A stretch of 39,840 nucleotides of DNA, taken from contig JAJEDW010000302.1 of NCBI GenBank assembly GCA_022821265.1, forward strand, positions 1 to 39,840, given 5' to 3'. Below are positions 1 to 9,129 of the stretch, piece by piece; within the stretch, counting starts at the first letter, position 1, and each line of letters opens with the position of its first letter. Origin of the DNA: Acidobacteriota bacterium (GTDB lineage: Bacteria; Acidobacteriota; Terriglobia; 20CM-2-55-15). The notes beneath the pieces are model-generated. The model was given only the letters and a program-made list of their open reading frames with translations, did no database searches and was not told the DNA's origin. The position numbers were made by a program, and so were the translations under genes.

Positions 1-507
1 GCCCGCGCCGATCACGGCCGGCGTCCCGTCCCAGTCGATCGCCCGGAAGTAGGACGCCTTGGGCTCGGCGCGGCCGGTGGCCGGGTTCGTAAACGAATAG
101 TACACCCACCCCTGGCCGAAGGCGGTCGCCACGCGGTCGAACTCCACGATCAAGTCGGTGCCGAAGTCGTCGACCAGGACGCCCCACGGCGTCCCTTCCC
201 TGGATGCGTCGGGCGGGAAGAGGATGGCGCGGGACTCCCCGGGCGTCGTGACGTCGACGAAGACGTAGGTCGGGCCGCTGCGCCAGCGCGCGTCCTCGTG
301 AAACGCGCGACGGGCCTCGTCGAAGCCCATTTCCTGGACGTACTCGTAGGCGCACTGGACGAACGCCTGAATGTCCTCGCGGTCGGCGACCGCGGCCGCA
401 CTGACCGAGCGGTCGGCGCACGGCACGATGGCGCCGTCATCGGCGAACGCCCGTTCCACGACGCCCATCGAAAGAAGAACCAACAGGGGAAGCGGAGTGG
501 TTTTCAT
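1..507 (-). CDS. Secreted single-cache-domain-like protein, partial (C-terminus runs off window)
   Basis: Reverse-strand translation from ATG at 507: MKTTPLPLLVLLSMGVVERAFADDGAIVPCADRSVSAAAVADREDIQAFVQCAYEYVQEMGFDEARRAFHEDARWRSGPTYVFVDVTTPGESRAILFPPD...; signal peptide then sCache-like pattern; open to window edge, hence absent from ORF track. Confidence 0.7.
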   Translation of the reverse strand, partial: MKTTPLPLLVLLSMGVVERAFADDGAIVPCADRSVSAAAVADREDIQAFVQCAYEYVQEMGFDEARRAFHEDARWRSGPTYVFVDVTTPGESRAILFPPDASREGTPWGVLVDDFGTDLIVEFDRVATAFGQGWVYYSFTNPATGRAEPKASYFRAIDWDGTPAVIGAG

Positions 508-767
508 AACGACCGGAGGCTAGCAGACCCGGCGCCGTAGGGGCAAGGACCGCGCCGGCCAAGAACCGGGCCGGCCGACGGGCGGTTTCGAATCTCGACC
601 GAGGCGGAGTCGCGGATCGCGGGCTCTCGCTTCAAGGCCTCGATGTAGTCGGGCTCGGTCCTGGCGCCCTCGCAGAACACCAGGAAGGTCCGTTTGGGTT
701 CTCGAATCGCGGTTCTGCGTCGGAGTGAACCGGCCCTGCGAGGCCTCCGGCCGTTCGGCTTGGCCAT
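504..767 (-). pseudogene. rloB: Truncated RloB-like protein (N-terminal about 60 residues only)
   Basis: KRTFLVFCEGARTEPDYIEALKREPAIRDSASVEI matches the RloB N-terminal signature; then non-homologous tail to stop at 504; immediately downstream of RloA-like ATPase. Confidence 0.6.
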
Positions 768-769
768 CG

Positions 770-2038
770 TCAGGCGGAAGCAAGGCCCAGAGCCCTGCGG
801 ACTGCCGCTCGGTCGACTTCAGGCACGGCGCCGAACCGGCCTTGCAGGTAGGCTCTCTCCAGGTTCAGCGATTTCCTCACACGTTCACCCCGGAACTCGG
901 CCAATCCAACCAGGCGCGTGGCCGCGTTGGGCGCTCTCTCCGTGAGCCAGACCTCGTCGCGGTTCAAGTGGTTCAGCAAGGAGGTGTCATGGGAAGTGAA
1001 GACGAGTTGAGCCCCGCGGATGTTGGTCTCGGGATCCTGGAAGATCTCGATCAGCCGCGCCGAGAGACGAGGATGCAGGCTTGCGTCGATCTCATCGAGC
1101 AGAAGCACCCGACCGAATCGGAGCGCTGCGAGCGCCGGACCGATGAGACGGAACCACGTCCGGGTTCCGGCGGATTCATCCTCGATATCGAAAGTGACCG
1201 GTTCACCGTCTCCTCGATGAACGAGACCCAGTTGACGGCGACGCCCACCCGGGCGCTCCGACACGTCTTCGGTCATCACGAATTCGTCGATTCCGGGATC
1301 CGCGAAGTGAAGCAATTCCATCGCGGCGCCGCGATCCGTGACCGCCGACCGATCTTGGCCCGTGTCGAACAGTCGTCCCTGACCGGCCTCGACGTCGGCG
1401 AGCAGGTCTGCCGTGTTATCCAACCAGATGAGGCCGCGGGCCCGAAACGTCCGACTGTTCCAGGGCCCAAGGAGGCGCATGCTCGACAGAGCCTGCGCAA
1501 CCCTTCGGAAGTCGGAATCGTGGACCCGCCTGCCTGCGGAGAGCGCCAACGTGGTCGGGGTCAGCAATTCCCGTATTCCGCGGGTTCCGTCGAGGCCCCG
1601 GCGAAAGTCGATTTCGCCTTTCCGGCGCGTGAACAGGTTGCGCCGGCGTCCTTCCGGATAACTGTCCAGGCTCTCGAACAGCACGGCCGAGTCGTCCAAT
1701 TCGAGCCGATACCCGTAGCGGACGCCCTCGACTTCCAGGTCCAAATCGAACTCCGTTGGAGACGTTGGTCCCTTTCCGAACATGTGAGCATCGCGCGGAA
1801 TGTGCTCGTCCCACCGTCGAAGCGACGTGGCGACCGCCATCGACAGCCAAGCCATGGCGTCAAGCACATTCGACTTTCCCGACGCGTTGGGTCCGTAGAT
1901 TCCGGCGACGGTCAGAACGTGCTCGGACAGGCGATCGAACCGTCGGGTCGCCGCCCGCTCCTTGTCGACGGCGATCATGGACAGCTCCACCGGCTCGAGA
2001 ATCGAGCGGTGGTTGGAGGCCCGCAATCGCAATAGCAT
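770..2038 (-). CDS. rloA: RloA-like AAA/ABC-type ATPase (AAA_15/OLD-like)
   Basis: Walker A GPNASGKSN, signature-like region, Walker B VLLLDEIDASLHP, TSHDTSLL. Confidence 0.8.
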   Translation of the reverse strand: MLLRLRASNHRSILEPVELSMIAVDKERAATRRFDRLSEHVLTVAGIYGPNASGKSNVLDAMAWLSMAVATSLRRWDEHIPRDAHMFGKGPTSPTEFDLDLEVEGVRYGYRLELDDSAVLFESLDSYPEGRRRNLFTRRKGEIDFRRGLDGTRGIRELLTPTTLALSAGRRVHDSDFRRVAQALSSMRLLGPWNSRTFRARGLIWLDNTADLLADVEAGQGRLFDTGQDRSAVTDRGAAMELLHFADPGIDEFVMTEDVSERPGGRRRQLGLVHRGDGEPVTFDIEDESAGTRTWFRLIGPALAALRFGRVLLLDEIDASLHPRLSARLIEIFQDPETNIRGAQLVFTSHDTSLLNHLNRDEVWLTERAPNAATRLVGLAEFRGERVRKSLNLERAYLQGRFGAVPEVDRAAVRRALGLASA

Positions 2039-2040
2039 GA

Positions 2041-2075
2041 ATCTATTCTAGCGAGGACTTGACATTTTCACTGAT
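2041..2075 (-). promoter_or_regulatory. Putative -10 promoter for rloA-like gene (possibly leaderless)
   Basis: Reverse strand reads GTGAAAATGTCAAGTCCTCGCTAGAATAGATTCATG; TAGAAT lies 6 nt before the ATG. Confidence 0.35.
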
Positions 2076-2433
2076 ACGACATCCCGCGGCTCAGCCTCAT
2101 TACCTGCTCTAACGCGGACGTGTCCGGCCGTTTTCGCGGGCGGTATCATGAATTCAAGTGTGGATCCGTTGGAGTTCAAGGGTCGCGTTTCAGCGGGCCG
2201 ACGCCGGTCCGGAAACGGAGGGAACGGCCTCGGAAGAGGCGGCCGCGAACTGGGCTTCGAGTTCGAGTTCCAGGCGGCAATCGCGACGGAGATCGAAGCG
2301 CCGATCGGAGGCGGCGCGATCGAAGACTGGCAGCCTCGGCGTCCCGTGGGCCGATAGGAGCGGCAAACGACTATGGCGTCGCGCCGTGGCGTGGGACAAT
2401 AGGCAATTGAAGCGGCAGCGACGAGGAATAGCG

Positions 2434-2970
2434 ATGGCCAAACAGGAATTCGCCGAGTTCGTCAAGAGAAAGACGGCACAGGTGCAGGACGAAGTCGACT
2501 GGGCCAAGGAGAGAGCCAACTGGCTGCAAGCGCTTGACGCGCTGTACACGCGCATGGAAGAGCATCTCAGGCCCTACACACAGGCGGGCGAGATCAAGGT
2601 CGAACGCACACCGATACAACTGATGGAGGACCATCTCGGGAGCTACGACGCGGACAAGCTCACGTTCAAGATCGGTCGCGAGAAGATCGTGGCGAAACCC
2701 ATCGGGACGTTGCTCATCGGCGCGCGAGGCCGGGTGGACCTGTCGGGACCGCGGAAGACCCTGAAGATCGTGCTGCTTGCCCAAGACGGCCCGGTTTTCA
2801 CCACGAAGATCGAGACCGTTGGGGTCACTGAGGAATCCAGCCGCGCAATGGCGCGGGGCGACGTCGACGAAGCGGGCTGGTACATCGAGACTCCGCCCCC
2901 GGAGAGCGCCGTTGTCGCGTTCGGCGAGGATTCGTTCCGGGACGCGATCATGGAAGTCTCGGGTGGCTAG
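2434..2970 (+). CDS. Hypothetical protein, first gene of two-gene unit with HEPN-like partner
   Basis: ATG at 2434 in frame with ORF 2158-2970, preceded by GAGGA; overlaps downstream gene. Confidence 0.7.
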   Translation: MAKQEFAEFVKRKTAQVQDEVDWAKERANWLQALDALYTRMEEHLRPYTQAGEIKVERTPIQLMEDHLGSYDADKLTFKIGREKIVAKPIGTLLIGARGRVDLSGPRKTLKIVLLAQDGPVFTTKIETVGVTEESSRAMARGDVDEAGWYIETPPPESAVVAFGEDSFRDAIMEVSGG

Positions 2971-3505
2971 ACGGGTATCGTTGTCGGGAGCTCATCTCGC
3001 AGCGAATCAGGTGGCCGAGCAACACGCGGTGGTTGAAGAGGCCATCCACCTGTACTACACGGAGGCGAGCCCCGGCTTCGAGACGAGGTTCGCGTTCTAC
3101 ACGGAGGACGAAGTCCTCGCGGAGCGGGACGAGAGGCTGTACGAGGCCGGCGCCGCGTCGGCGATGATGGTGCTGGCCTCGATCGAGGCCGCGTTCCGGG
3201 TCGAGTATCTGCGGCGCTGCTACGCGAAATACAGGGACCGGCTGTCGCGCACGCTTCGGACACTGTACGAGACCAAGGGAGCGAGAGTCTCGCTGTCGGA
3301 CGATCTGCTCGAGGCGTGGAAGAACCACGGCGAGATGAACGCGAGACTGGTCGGCGATGTCCGCAGCGCGTTCGGCTATCGGCATTGGCTGGCGCACGGA
3401 CGCTATTACGTTGCCAAGCTCGGTCGCCAGTACGACTTCGCGAGCGTGTACAACTTGGCGCGGGAAGTCGAAGCGGCGCTCTCTGCCCAGCGCTCGACGA
3501 ACTGA
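2963..3505 (+). CDS. HEPN-like protein (putative ribonuclease/toxin-like)
   Basis: GTG start at 2963 overlapping upstream stop (2968-2970); largely helical protein ending ...SAFGYRHWLAHGRYYVAKLGRQYDFASVYNLAREVEAAL with R-HWLA-H = Rx4H HEPN motif. Confidence 0.6.
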   Translation: MARRVSLSGAHLAANQVAEQHAVVEEAIHLYYTEASPGFETRFAFYTEDEVLAERDERLYEAGAASAMMVLASIEAAFRVEYLRRCYAKYRDRLSRTLRTLYETKGARVSLSDDLLEAWKNHGEMNARLVGDVRSAFGYRHWLAHGRYYVAKLGRQYDFASVYNLAREVEAALSAQRSTN

Positions 3506-3551
3506 CGGCGGGCAACGACAGTCCAGCCGACAGGACATACCCCGTCCCGCC

Positions 3552-5957
3552 CTAAGGCGCGGTCTGCGGGTGCAGGTAGGTCAGCCGGCCGCGGTCCACG
3601 CGCCCCAGGAAACCGATGGCCATCATGCGCGTAGACTCCGTGGACACGCGCACGTAGCCGCCGTCCTGGCCCATGTAGGACTCGTCCACGGCCTCGGGGT
3701 CGGGCGTCGGGTCGGGATCCTCGTCGGGCGCCAGCAGCGTGCGCAGCGCGGCGATGACGACGGCGTCGGCGGCAATCTCCTCTTCGGACGACGCCAACAT
3801 CTCGCCGTCCGCGCTCCACGCCTCCACGGTCACCGTCATCTCCTCGCTCCCGCCGTTCAGGATGGCCAGGCCCGTGTACTCGGTGTCGCTGGAGCGCACG
3901 GGCGTGAAGAACAGCTCATCCCCGCGGCCGACGCTCAGCGGCGACGAGGCCCGGCTGTCGCCGACGGCTTCGACGCGGACCGCCGCGGCCACCCGGGGCG
4001 GCGTCGCGAACGGGCTGGCCGTGGTCCCCCGCACCTCCACGTCGAACCACCCCCACTGGAACGTGTCCGGACCCAGGATCTCGCCCCAGCTCAACTCGTC
4101 CATCGTGTTCGAGGGCACGTTGGTGACGCGGGACCCCAGCTCCATGCCGTCCGCGCCGTAGGCCGTCAACCGGGCGAACGCGTTCTGGTCGGAACCGTTG
4201 ACGAGCGTGACGATGGTGTCGTAGCCGGCGCCCTTCGAGAAATAGGGATACACCCGCCGGCGGACGCTGGAGCGCAGCAGCGCCGGCGTGGAATGGGCCA
4301 GCGCGCCCGGGTTGTCGACGATGGCGCCGCGGAAGTCGGCGTCGTCGGACTCGACGCGCACGTGCCCGGCGAGCGGCAGCGTGGAGACGTCCACGCCGAA
4401 GACGTCGTGGAGCGCGCCCCGCACGGCCGCGCCCGGTTCGGCGTCCTCGGTGGTGACGCGGGCCTGCTCCATGCCCGCGTCGTCGTAAAGCGTCCACTCC
4501 CAGTCAGTCGCCTCGGGGCTTTCGCCCACGACACTCAGAACGGGCACCTGGGTGGAGTCCGCCCGGTTGAAGGGGAAGAATGCCGGGCTGATCGGAGTCT
4601 GCGAATGAACGGTGTAGTCCCCGTCCGCGACGGCGCCCGTGGAAGCGCCGACGATCCGGTCGCTGGCGGCGACGACCTCCACCCACGCCACGTTGTCCCG
4701 CGTCGCCGCCGTGCCGAACGTGTCCGCCAGCGTGAACGTCAGCGTCCGTTGCCCGCCGAGCGTGCGCGAGACTTCGCCGTCGACGCCGGCCGCCTCTACG
4801 GTCTCGCCGTCCGCACCGATGGCCGTCAGCGTCAGCGGCGCCGCCCCGGTGCCGACGTTGGACACCGTGAAGGTCTGCGATTCGGCCTCGGGGTCCACGG
4901 TGAACCGCAACGTCTTGGACCGCGGCCCGCCCGGCCCGGAGGCGGGAAGCCACAGCGCGTCGTAGCGGGGGCGGGCCGTGGAGGGCAGGTCCATCGTCGG
5001 CTCCAGGGCGCCGATAGGCCCGAGCGACACCTGGAAGTACCCGGTCCCCACGCCCGGCTGGTCGGTGTTCAGCGTCGGCCGGAAACTGAACCCGTCGAGA
5101 ACACGGCTGGAGGCGCCGCCTTCGGCCCCCACGAACTCATAGATGACGGGATCCTCCTGCAGACCGGCATCCACGTCACGTGCCTCGCAGGTCGAAATAT
5201 CGACGTTTTGCCAGTCGCAGTCGTTCAGCACGAGCGTGCTGCCCACGCCCGAGTCGATCGACGCCGGGAACACCAGCTGCGTGTTGGCCGGCAGCGACGG
5301 CACGCGGAAGACGATCTGCGTCGGCCCGCTCACGCCCGACGCCGTCTCGTCGACCCACGCGCTGGCGAACCCCTCGTTAAAGGTGAAGTTGCCCAGTTGA
5401 TCCGAGGCCACGCCTCGCGACGTGAAAGCGAAGGACGAATCCGATTCCGCGTCGAGGATCAGCCCCTGCATCACGCCGCCCAGGACCTGGACCTGGCGGT
5501 CGAGCTGCCCCAGCCGGTGCACGGACGACGAAATCCCGGCCGTCAGCGTCGTGATTCCGCTGGCGGGAACCGAAAACCGCACCCCCTCCACCGTCACGGA
5601 CTGCCCCTGGGTCAAGCCGGCCGGCAGGTTCACCGTGATGATGCCCCGTTCCTCGTCCTGCGACGCGCTGTATCCCGTCGTGGGCGCCCCCGTGCTGGGA
5701 GTGACGACGATGGCGTTCTCCGGCGTGGTCAGGACGATGTCCGAGCCCAAGTCGACCTCGAAGGCGCCGGCCGTGGATGTCCCCGAGGACACGGTGAACG
5801 TGATCGCGCCGAGGGGCTCGGCATGCCCGGTGCTGACCACCATGTTCGTCGAACTCGACAGCGAGAACGTCGCCTGCGCGTGGGCCGCGCCCCCGGCCAG
5901 AACGATTGCCGCCAGAAGCCGTCCCGCCCGGAGGCCCAAACGATGGAAATCTGTCAT
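3552..5957 (-). CDS. Secreted/surface protein with repeated beta-rich domains
   Basis: Start MTDFHRLGLRAGRLLAAIVLAGGAAHAQATF (signal peptide); beta-sandwich-like sequence, 'YFSKGAGYDTIVTLVNGS' module. Confidence 0.75.
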   Translation of the reverse strand: MTDFHRLGLRAGRLLAAIVLAGGAAHAQATFSLSSSTNMVVSTGHAEPLGAITFTVSSGTSTAGAFEVDLGSDIVLTTPENAIVVTPSTGAPTTGYSASQDEERGIITVNLPAGLTQGQSVTVEGVRFSVPASGITTLTAGISSSVHRLGQLDRQVQVLGGVMQGLILDAESDSSFAFTSRGVASDQLGNFTFNEGFASAWVDETASGVSGPTQIVFRVPSLPANTQLVFPASIDSGVGSTLVLNDCDWQNVDISTCEARDVDAGLQEDPVIYEFVGAEGGASSRVLDGFSFRPTLNTDQPGVGTGYFQVSLGPIGALEPTMDLPSTARPRYDALWLPASGPGGPRSKTLRFTVDPEAESQTFTVSNVGTGAAPLTLTAIGADGETVEAAGVDGEVSRTLGGQRTLTFTLADTFGTAATRDNVAWVEVVAASDRIVGASTGAVADGDYTVHSQTPISPAFFPFNRADSTQVPVLSVVGESPEATDWEWTLYDDAGMEQARVTTEDAEPGAAVRGALHDVFGVDVSTLPLAGHVRVESDDADFRGAIVDNPGALAHSTPALLRSSVRRRVYPYFSKGAGYDTIVTLVNGSDQNAFARLTAYGADGMELGSRVTNVPSNTMDELSWGEILGPDTFQWGWFDVEVRGTTASPFATPPRVAAAVRVEAVGDSRASSPLSVGRGDELFFTPVRSSDTEYTGLAILNGGSEEMTVTVEAWSADGEMLASSEEEIAADAVVIAALRTLLAPDEDPDPTPDPEAVDESYMGQDGGYVRVSTESTRMMAIGFLGRVDRGRLTYLHPQTAP

Positions 5958-6157
5958 CAACACAACCTCCGTGACTTCCCTTACGCCATGTAACGACATT
6001 CCCGCCCCAAAATCAAACCGCCCGGATCATCAGCCTTGATAGTATCCGCGGCGTCCTCGCCACGACTGGGCAACGCGTTCAGGGCTCGGCCATGGCCGTG
6101 GCGCAGCCGCCGTGTCAGTCCAAGAATGTAGTCCGAACCGATTCCTTCCCAAACGCA

Positions 6158-6193
6158 CGACGGGGGAGAAGCCCTGCGGCCCCTCCCCCGTCG
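6158..6193 (-). terminator. Hairpin downstream of surface protein gene 6231-7874
   Basis: CGACGGGGGAG ... CTCCCCCGTCG 11-bp perfect stem about 38 nt past the stop; only a weak T tract (TGCGTTT). Confidence 0.5.
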
Positions 6194-6230
6194 AATGGAT
6201 GGTTACGTTGCGAACGTCTCTAGATGACGC

Positions 6231-7874
6231 TCACTCGTCGGTGATGTCGTCGATCGCGCCTGCGGCGCCCCACGCGCCCCCGGCGAACGAACTCAAGAAC
6301 ACGAACCCCTTCGCGTCGGTGAAGTCGGTCGTGATCTCGACATAACCCGAGTAAGCGGCGTCGTGACCGGCCGCTTCCAGCACGTCACTGAGCTGCACGG
6401 CATACGTGCCGCCCGCTTCAAGCATGCCGTCGTCGTTCAGACCGCTACCGGGAGAACCGCCCATGGTCGTGTAGGGATCCATCTCCGCGTCGCCCGCGAA
6501 GAAGTTGAACGTGATCGCGCCCATCTGGTCAGACGCCGTGTTCGTGTTGGCGATGGCGATGCCGGTGTCCCAACTGTCGCCGATGACCGCCGCGAAAGGA
6601 ATCCGCAGCATGGTCTGGTCCGAAGTCACGTCGATGACCTTCACGGCGTGGCTCGGATCTGAGGCGAACCGGCGAGCCAGCCTGGTTCCCCGGAAAGTGC
6701 GCGCATAGGTCGCCGGACCGATCGGACCCACGTCCACGGTCGCGGCGATGTTCACGTCCCCCAGCGGCAGGCTGACGGCGCCCGGCCCACGCGTCGTGAC
6801 CCTGATGCTGCCCCGGATCACGACAACGTCGACCTTATTCGGGTCGAGACTGCCGGTCGTGATGTCGGTGAGCACGATGGCGTCGCCGTTTTCGTCCAGG
6901 CCATCTATTTGGACGCCCTCTGTGGCGTCGTCCGAGTCGAACCCATTGAGAGCCGTGCCGAAACCCATCTTGACCACGGCCTCGGTGCTTTGCGAGGTCA
7001 AGGTCTGCTCCAGCACGTCATCTTCCATCGCGCCGCCCACGAGGGCCAATTGGCCGTTTGTAGCCACGCAGTCGCGAGTCTCGTCGACCATTGTCGTCGC
7101 GTCGTCGGTGGCCGCTCCACAGTCGTTCAAGATCAAACTCGTCGGCTCGAGGTCGTCGAGATCTTCCTTGGCCGCTACCCAAGCGTCGATCGTGACGCTC
7201 ATGCCGCTGCCGATCCCGGAGAAGTCCAGGTTCAGTTCGGCCATGTCACCGAACGAGTCGACGGCGTTCTCCTCGATCAACAGCTTGAAGTACGCTTCGT
7301 CGGAGGGAGCCGCGGTGTGGCGGATCAGCGTGATCTTCTCACCGGCCGTCACGCCGCTGTCGACCAACTCGTCGACGATGCTGTTGATGACCGTCACCTC
7401 GTTGGCGCCGGCCGCCAACTGCACACCGCCCGACGAAGTGATGTTGGCCTGAACGTCGCTCAGGCCCTGCCCGGCGATCGCCACCCGGACGCCCGACACG
7501 TCGATACGATTGCCCACGGCGGTGCAAGTGTCGGCGTCCGTGACTTGGATGGTGATGGTACTGCCGGACACCGTCACCTGGCCCGTGCGGAGAGCGGTGG
7601 CGGCTGTGCCGCAGACACTGACGGTCTCACTGCCGGAGTTCGTGATCGTGGTGCCGTAGTCGATCATCACGCTGCCGTTGTTTGCGGCTGCCGCGATGGT
7701 TCCCGACGCCAACGTCAAGCCGATGCTCCCGGCCAACTCCGTCTGGCCGTTCATCCGGGCGCGCGGCTCGATGCTGCTCGCGACCGTGAAAGTGGCCTGC
7801 GCGAAGGCGCTGGTTGCGATCGTCATCGCTGCCAGGAGGCTCAATGCGCTAAGCACGTATTTGGTTTTCAACAT
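6231..7874 (-). CDS. Secreted/surface protein, distant paralog of 3552-5957
   Basis: Start MLKTKYVLSALSLLAAMTIATSAFAQATFTVASS with upstream GAAGGAG; signal peptide. Confidence 0.8.
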   Translation of the reverse strand: MLKTKYVLSALSLLAAMTIATSAFAQATFTVASSIEPRARMNGQTELAGSIGLTLASGTIAAAANNGSVMIDYGTTITNSGSETVSVCGTAATALRTGQVTVSGSTITIQVTDADTCTAVGNRIDVSGVRVAIAGQGLSDVQANITSSGGVQLAAGANEVTVINSIVDELVDSGVTAGEKITLIRHTAAPSDEAYFKLLIEENAVDSFGDMAELNLDFSGIGSGMSVTIDAWVAAKEDLDDLEPTSLILNDCGAATDDATTMVDETRDCVATNGQLALVGGAMEDDVLEQTLTSQSTEAVVKMGFGTALNGFDSDDATEGVQIDGLDENGDAIVLTDITTGSLDPNKVDVVVIRGSIRVTTRGPGAVSLPLGDVNIAATVDVGPIGPATYARTFRGTRLARRFASDPSHAVKVIDVTSDQTMLRIPFAAVIGDSWDTGIAIANTNTASDQMGAITFNFFAGDAEMDPYTTMGGSPGSGLNDDGMLEAGGTYAVQLSDVLEAAGHDAAYSGYVEITTDFTDAKGFVFLSSFAGGAWGAAGAIDDITDE

Positions 7875-8143
7875 TCGAATGTTCGCTCCTTCTAGAAGAG
7901 AGGTTGAGGCCCGCCTGGCGGCGAACCCGAGAAACGCGGCCGTGCCAGTTACGCAAGCCGCCCGATACAATACCAGATCCGCCCGAGAATTACACCTTCT
8001 GTCAAGCAAATCGTTCATCGGGTACCTGGCCCGCGGCCACACGCGGCCGCACGTCCTTCCTTATGCACTCGGGTTGCCAAACCAGCGGCTCCTGGCAGGT
8101 TGCTGATTCTAAAGGGGGCGGAGTTCGCTGGACGTCCCGCGGG

Positions 8144-8191
8144 GTGTGTCGTTCCGACACACGGCGCGCGCGGGGCGTGTCGTTCGGACAC
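8144..8191. repeat. Two tandem short inverted repeats
   Basis: GTGTGTCG-TTC-CGACACAC (8144-8162) and GTGTC-GTTCG-GACAC (8177-8191). Confidence 0.6.
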
Positions 8192-8509
8192 ACTTTCGGC
8201 GCCGGCGCGGGCTGGGCGGCGCGGAGGTTCTTTTTTTCGCCGGCGGGCGCTGGGCGGCCGGCGCGGTGGCCCGATCCGCGGGGCGGGGGCGGTTCGTTGC
8301 GTCTGGATGTTCCTTTGTATGGACGCGCGCGGGTGGGGGAAAGACGAGTGGGCGGGGTGGAATAGTTTGGGCTGCGGGGGGAGGGCCGGGGTGTTGTTCG
8401 GGACGCGTGTGCGTGGGGGCTGGGCGGGGCGTGGGGCGTGAAGATGTTCGGTTGCGTCGGACTGGTGAAGCGCACGTTGTGGGGCTGCGTCCTTGGCGTT
8501 CGAGGGGCC

Positions 8510-8700
8510 GGCATGGTTCCGACGGGCGGGGCTGTCCCGGCTCCGTGCATCCGGGCCGCGGGTTCATGCGCCCGGAACGCTCGTCCTACGTCCGGTCCGA
8601 CGGGCCGAAACGGTCGTCGAACTTCGCGTCCAGCCGCCGGATGCCGTCTGCCGATCTCTTGCATAAACGTCTTCATGGCGTCGCCGGCGTCGACGACGAC
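8510..8700 (-). pseudogene. Degenerate sixth copy of the TM/coiled-coil paralog family
   Basis: Reverse strand AAGACGTTTATGCAAGAGATCGGCAGACGGCATCCGGCGGCTGGACGCGAAGTTCGACGACC matches paralog KAFMQEIRDDIRRLDAKFDDR with a 1-nt frame change; lies in the same array spacing. Confidence 0.55.
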
Positions 8701-8735
8701 GGCGGACGGGAACGAGGTTGCCCGGCGCTCGGGCT

Positions 8736-9002
8736 CTACCCGGCCGCACGGCCGGCGAGAGTGTCCCGCAGGCCTTCGATCGATCCCGCCAGCCGGGCCT
8801 GTCCCTGCTCCACCCGGCCGAGCCGGTCGTCGAACTTGGCTTCCAGCCGCCGGATGTCGTCCCGGATCTCCTGCATGAACGCCTTCAGAAGCCGGCGGTC
8901 CGAATTCACCCGCCCGACCCACATGCCGACGCTGAGAACTCCACCGAGGGCCGCGATCCGGAACGCCGGACCCGTCGGCAACGCATTCGACCACTCCGCC
9001 AT
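8736..9002 (-). CDS. TM-anchored coiled-coil protein, array member 1 (88 aa)
   Basis: MAEWSNALPTGPAFRIAALGGVLSVGMWVGRVNSDRRLLKAFMQEIRDDIRRLEAKFDDRLGRVEQGQARLAGSIEGLRDTLAGRAAG. Confidence 0.75.
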   Translation of the reverse strand: MAEWSNALPTGPAFRIAALGGVLSVGMWVGRVNSDRRLLKAFMQEIRDDIRRLEAKFDDRLGRVEQGQARLAGSIEGLRDTLAGRAAG

Positions 9003-9129
9003 GGCGCACGATCTCCACGCCGCACGGAAAGGGGAGCGCGCGGCGCCGGTCCGGAAGGGCCGACGGCGAGTCTACGGCGTCGCCTTCGGCGGCGTCAACG
9101 GCGGACGGGAACGGGGCTGTCCGGCGGCT

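Noticed and set aside
725-2035. 436-aa plus-strand ORF
   Set aside because: Antisense of the RloA-like ATPase with clear Walker motifs.
2158-2433. N-terminal extension of ORF 2158-2970
   Set aside because: Arg/Ser-rich sequence typical of non-coding GC-rich DNA; ATG 2434 has a good RBS and the sequence becomes protein-like there.
3357-5993. 878-aa plus-strand ORF
   Set aside because: Antisense to the surface protein gene 3552-5957, which has a clear signal peptide and plausible composition; the plus ORF is Arg/His/Gly-rich shadow.
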